Source: Cycas panzhihuaensis (Eukaryota; Cycadophyta). From it: a stretch of DNA of 64,000 bases. The DNA is taken from assembly GCA_023213395.1 (NCBI GenBank), contig CM041465.1, positions 223,641,741 to 223,705,740 on the forward strand, written 5' to 3'. Position 1 is the first letter of the stretch. The number at the start of each line of letters is the position of its first letter. The position numbers and the translations under genes were made by a program. Below are positions 61,126 to 64,000 of the stretch, piece after piece. Under the pieces are notes generated by a model that had not been told where the DNA came from, searched no databases, and was given only the letters and a program-made list of their open reading frames with translations.

Positions 61126-61612
61126 TACTTGAGTGTTAGAATGTTGAAGTTCATGAATATAAATGAGTAATATTTAATTAGTGATCAAGAAGTCAAAGTT
61201 ATTATCTGATAATATGATAGGTCTCATACATATGATTAAATTAGTTGATGTAAAAAGTAAAATACAATTGGTTAACAATGAGGTCATACATCTACATAAG
61301 GGAAATATTTATTATAAAGAAAGCTAAATCACCTACTCCTCTTAGTGAGGATATAATGACTCACCATGACTATTATTGGTTATTCTTCTTAATATGAGAT
61401 CTCATAAATATTTGGAGGTAGTTTTTTCTATTCATGGGTTTTTCACATTAAATATAGTATACACATAATGTTTGTATTATTATCTCTTATGCCCTTATCT
61501 TTTTATTTATTATATTCATGATATAGTTAATTGATCATATGGATATATTATATCTTACTTAATTTCATATTTCCAAATAAGTCATTATGATAATTTAATA
61601 TGATATCAAATT
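61126..61612 (+). repeat. 5' LTR of the second LARD-like element
   Basis: Homologous to 63081-63561; ends are uncertain by about 10 bases on the left and 30 on the right. Confidence 0.7.
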
Positions 61613-63080
61613 CATTAGAAATAACACTTAGAGATAGTCAAAACTAGTAGATGTGAGGCATATTTCAGAAATTACATGATAGAGATTTTAATTGGTAAAA
61701 TTAAATAACTTAATTTTGATATGATAAAAGTTACAAATTTTTAGTAATTTGAGATATGATTTAACATTTTTTTAATGATTTTGAAGACTCCTAAATATAT
61801 ATTGATCTAAATAGATGATTAATGATAAGAATGGAAATAAGTTTGATTGAAATTTGATATATTTAAGATTCATTTGTGATATTTTAAGGCTCAAAATTGA
61901 AGTTATGAGAACTTGTTTGATATTAGGTGTTAAAATATTGATATTGATCCCCTTAATGCGTATAGTACATTTGATATAGTGTAATGGCTAGTACTAATCA
62001 AATAAATTTAATGAAAAGTTGATGAAATCACCGAATTTATTACATGATTTAATTATATGGTTTGGTTCATAAATGAATAAGGATACCACCTGTTAATTAA
62101 AAATTTGAGAGAAGTGTTATTTTGAGAATATTGATTTTGTGATAATTAAGTGAATTTTTCCAGCTATTATGAGACATGGAGAAGTCTCATATGTTGAGTT
62201 CTTAGCATACTAAAATTTAATTATTAAGGAGTCTGGTCGATATATATTTATTAATAAGAAATTTGATATATTGTATATAATAAGAGGCATGGAAATACAT
62301 TTTCTTATGTTGCCTTATAATAACTAACTTGACTTGGCTAAGTGGTATGCCATGTTCCCAAAATTAATTAGTTGAATAGTTGAGAATTGATAAGATTAAT
62401 TGGTTACCAAATAAAAGTTGTAATGTATATAAAAGCATTGATGGAGGTAACACACATAAGTTTTCTTAAATGTAAGAGGTGAGATAGAATAATGCTACTC
62501 TTGTATAACATATTGGCCTAACAACTAGTATTATTTGGTTATTTTGCTTTATATATTAATGAACCATATAAGAAACACTTTCTATAAGACTAGTGATTAT
62601 AGAGGTTAGTTACCTATGCATTTTAATAGATGGTTATTATTCTATATGGACATTAGTAATAATTTTAGTTTATGATATTTTTGAGTGAAAAGTATTAGTT
62701 GTTGTTATTTTATAAGTAAAGATATAAAATTTTGAGAAAAGACTTTAGATATCATAATAAATTGAGAGTCATGAATTATGATTATTTGTTAGCTGATTAA
62801 TGATAGTTTATAGATTTCACAGGTGGTTGATTTCATATGTTTGGTTTTATATATGTAATTATAGATTGGTATAATACATTATTGGCAAGATTTGCTTGCA
62901 TGAAACAAGCATAAGGAAGACAAGTTTGACATATTGATTTATAAGTGATATAAGTAAAATGAAGATATACATAAGCAGGTAATCTAACATTAAGATATGA
63001 AGATACAAAGATAAATATATAAGATAAAGACATACAGATAAAGACAATTGAAGACTCATAAATTAAACATTAAAGGGGAG

Positions 63081-63561
63081 TGTTGGAGTGTTAGAATGTT
63101 GAAGTTTACAAATATCAATGAATAATATTTAATTAATGATCAAAAAGTCAAAGTTATTATTTGATGATGTGAGGGGTCCAACACACATGATTATATTGAT
63201 TAATATAAAGGTGAAATGTGATTAATTAATAATGAGGTTATACATCTATATGAGGGCAATGTTTATTGTAAAGAAAATTAGATCACCTACACCTCCTAGT
63301 GAAGATAGAATGACCCACCATGAACATTATTAAGTATTCTTCTTAATATGAGATCTCATAAATATTTAGATATGGTTTCTCCCATTAATAGGTTTCTCAT
63401 ATTAAACATAGTGCATATATGATGTTTGTATTGATATCTCGTATGCCCTCATCTTTTTATTTATTATATTTATGATACACTTATTTAATCATATGAATAT
63501 ATTAGATCCTACTTGATCTTACACTTCCAAATAATTTAACATGGTACCAGAGTGAATTCAA
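63081..63561 (+). repeat. 3' LTR of the second LARD-like element
   Basis: Starts TGTTGGAGTG directly after the AAAGGGGAG tract; ends near GTGAATTCA. Confidence 0.7.
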
Positions 63562-63599
63562 AATTTCTAATAAGATGTATTATGTCATAGTTATATAAT

Positions 63600-63650
63600 T
63601 AATCTAATAATTGATCTGACTTCGTGTGTTTCTTTCAAAATGGTTTTTCC

Positions 63651-63691
<41 letters not shown>

Positions 63692-63778
63692 GTATTATTC
63701 TTTATTGTTTGATGCTTATTGCACATACTAAAGATTTAAATGTGTGTTGTGCATCTTAAACCATTCGCAATCTTAATA
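63600..63778 (+). repeat. 3' LTR of the copia element, right part, with (TG)n
   Basis: Resumes with TTTCAAAATGGTTTTTCCA and ends CAATCTTAATA, matching the second half of 55539-55853. A (TG)n run at 63653-63688 occupies the position of ACATATATTTGG in the 5' LTR. Confidence 0.75.
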
Positions 63779-64000
63779 AAATTATTCAAAAGAGATAATT
63801 ATTGTAAATTCAAATATGTTTTATGTCTTTCTATCTTTTTTGGTAGTTTTATATCCCCTCTTAAATTTTCACTTTGCATGGCTTTAAACAATCCCATAAT
63901 TCTTAACTACTTAGAGTCTATAGTTATTGCACCATCTAAGCTCCTCAATTCTAGCCTCTTTATAGGTGAAATCATGAACCCTATTGAGACTAACCACTCC
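63779..64000. other. Flank to window end
   Basis: About 220 bases of AT-rich sequence with no motif recognised. Confidence 0.4.

Larger units (their letters stand above)
61126..63561 (+). mobile_element. LARD-like non-coding element inside the copia 3' LTR
   Basis: Two LTRs (about 61126-61612 and 63081-63561) share long blocks such as GAGTGTTAGAATGTTGAAGT, ATTCTTCTTAATATGAGATC and CTTTTTATTTATTATATT. The second is preceded by AAAGGGGAG, a good polypurine tract. A PBS-like TGGTACCAGAGTG (63542) lies just inside the right LTR end, with a weak counterpart on the left. The 1.5-kb interior has no coding motif. It splits the copia 3' LTR, so it is younger than the copia element. Related to the element at 26-33 kb by interior similarity. 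Confidence 0.78.
55539..63778 (+). mobile_element. Decayed Ty1/copia element with split 3' LTR
   Basis: 5' LTR 55539-55853, PBS 55854-55866, then gag knuckle, integrase, RT and RNase H in copia order (integrase before RT), and a 3' LTR starting at 60976 that is interrupted by another LTR element and resumes at about 63600-63778. The coding region is full of stops. No target duplication could be confirmed. Confidence 0.88.

Overview
The window is repeat-dense plant nuclear DNA. No intact host gene, rRNA, tRNA or CRISPR array was recognised. Nearly everything that can be classified is an LTR retrotransposon, a LINE or a microsatellite, with insertions nested inside one another. Diagnostic plant features are Tat-type and chromovirus-type Ty3/gypsy elements, Ty1/copia, an L1-like LINE with a C-terminal RNase H, initiator-Met-tRNA-type primer sites and a captured plant mobile domain. 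This fits a seed plant with a large genome; the species cannot be read from the sequence.

Layout. 1-1030: decayed Ty3/gypsy integrase (+). 4468-4849: (TA)n. 5653-21854: a complete 16.2-kb GC-rich Tat-type Ty3/gypsy element (coding on -), with about 2.49-kb LTRs and a 5-bp target duplication GTACG. 21.9-25.4 kb: remnants of related old elements. 26147-33103: a non-coding, LARD-like element in which LTR plus leader occurs twice in tandem, with a huge TA/CA microsatellite and a 152-bp inverted repeat inside its LTRs. 33542-35440: 5'-truncated LINE with a 19-bp target duplication. About 36.3-52.9 kb: an old AT-rich relative of the 16-kb element (-), split by a younger 7.2-kb Ty3/gypsy element at 44516-51688 (+, target duplication CTGTT). 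54.3-55.5 kb: 5' remnant of another LTR element. 55539-63778: decayed Ty1/copia element (+) whose 3' LTR is split by a second LARD-like element at about 61126-63561.

The most interesting unit is the 16-kb Tat-type element. Downstream of its integrase it carries (a) an opposite-strand gene resembling the plant mobile domain (PMD, MAIN/MAIL-like), with a GT-AG intron candidate, a coiled-coil-like tail and a TATA-like box upstream, and (b) a separate additional RNase H (TDGGSRGNPGP type) between that antisense gene and the 3' LTR. The old copy at 36-53 kb keeps the antisense PMD gene in the same place and orientation, so the cargo is an inherited part of this lineage. All coding regions here are interrupted by stops or frameshifts. 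In the GC-rich element some interruptions could be sequence errors, because its two LTRs agree almost perfectly in AT-rich blocks and differ by many indels in GC-rich blocks.
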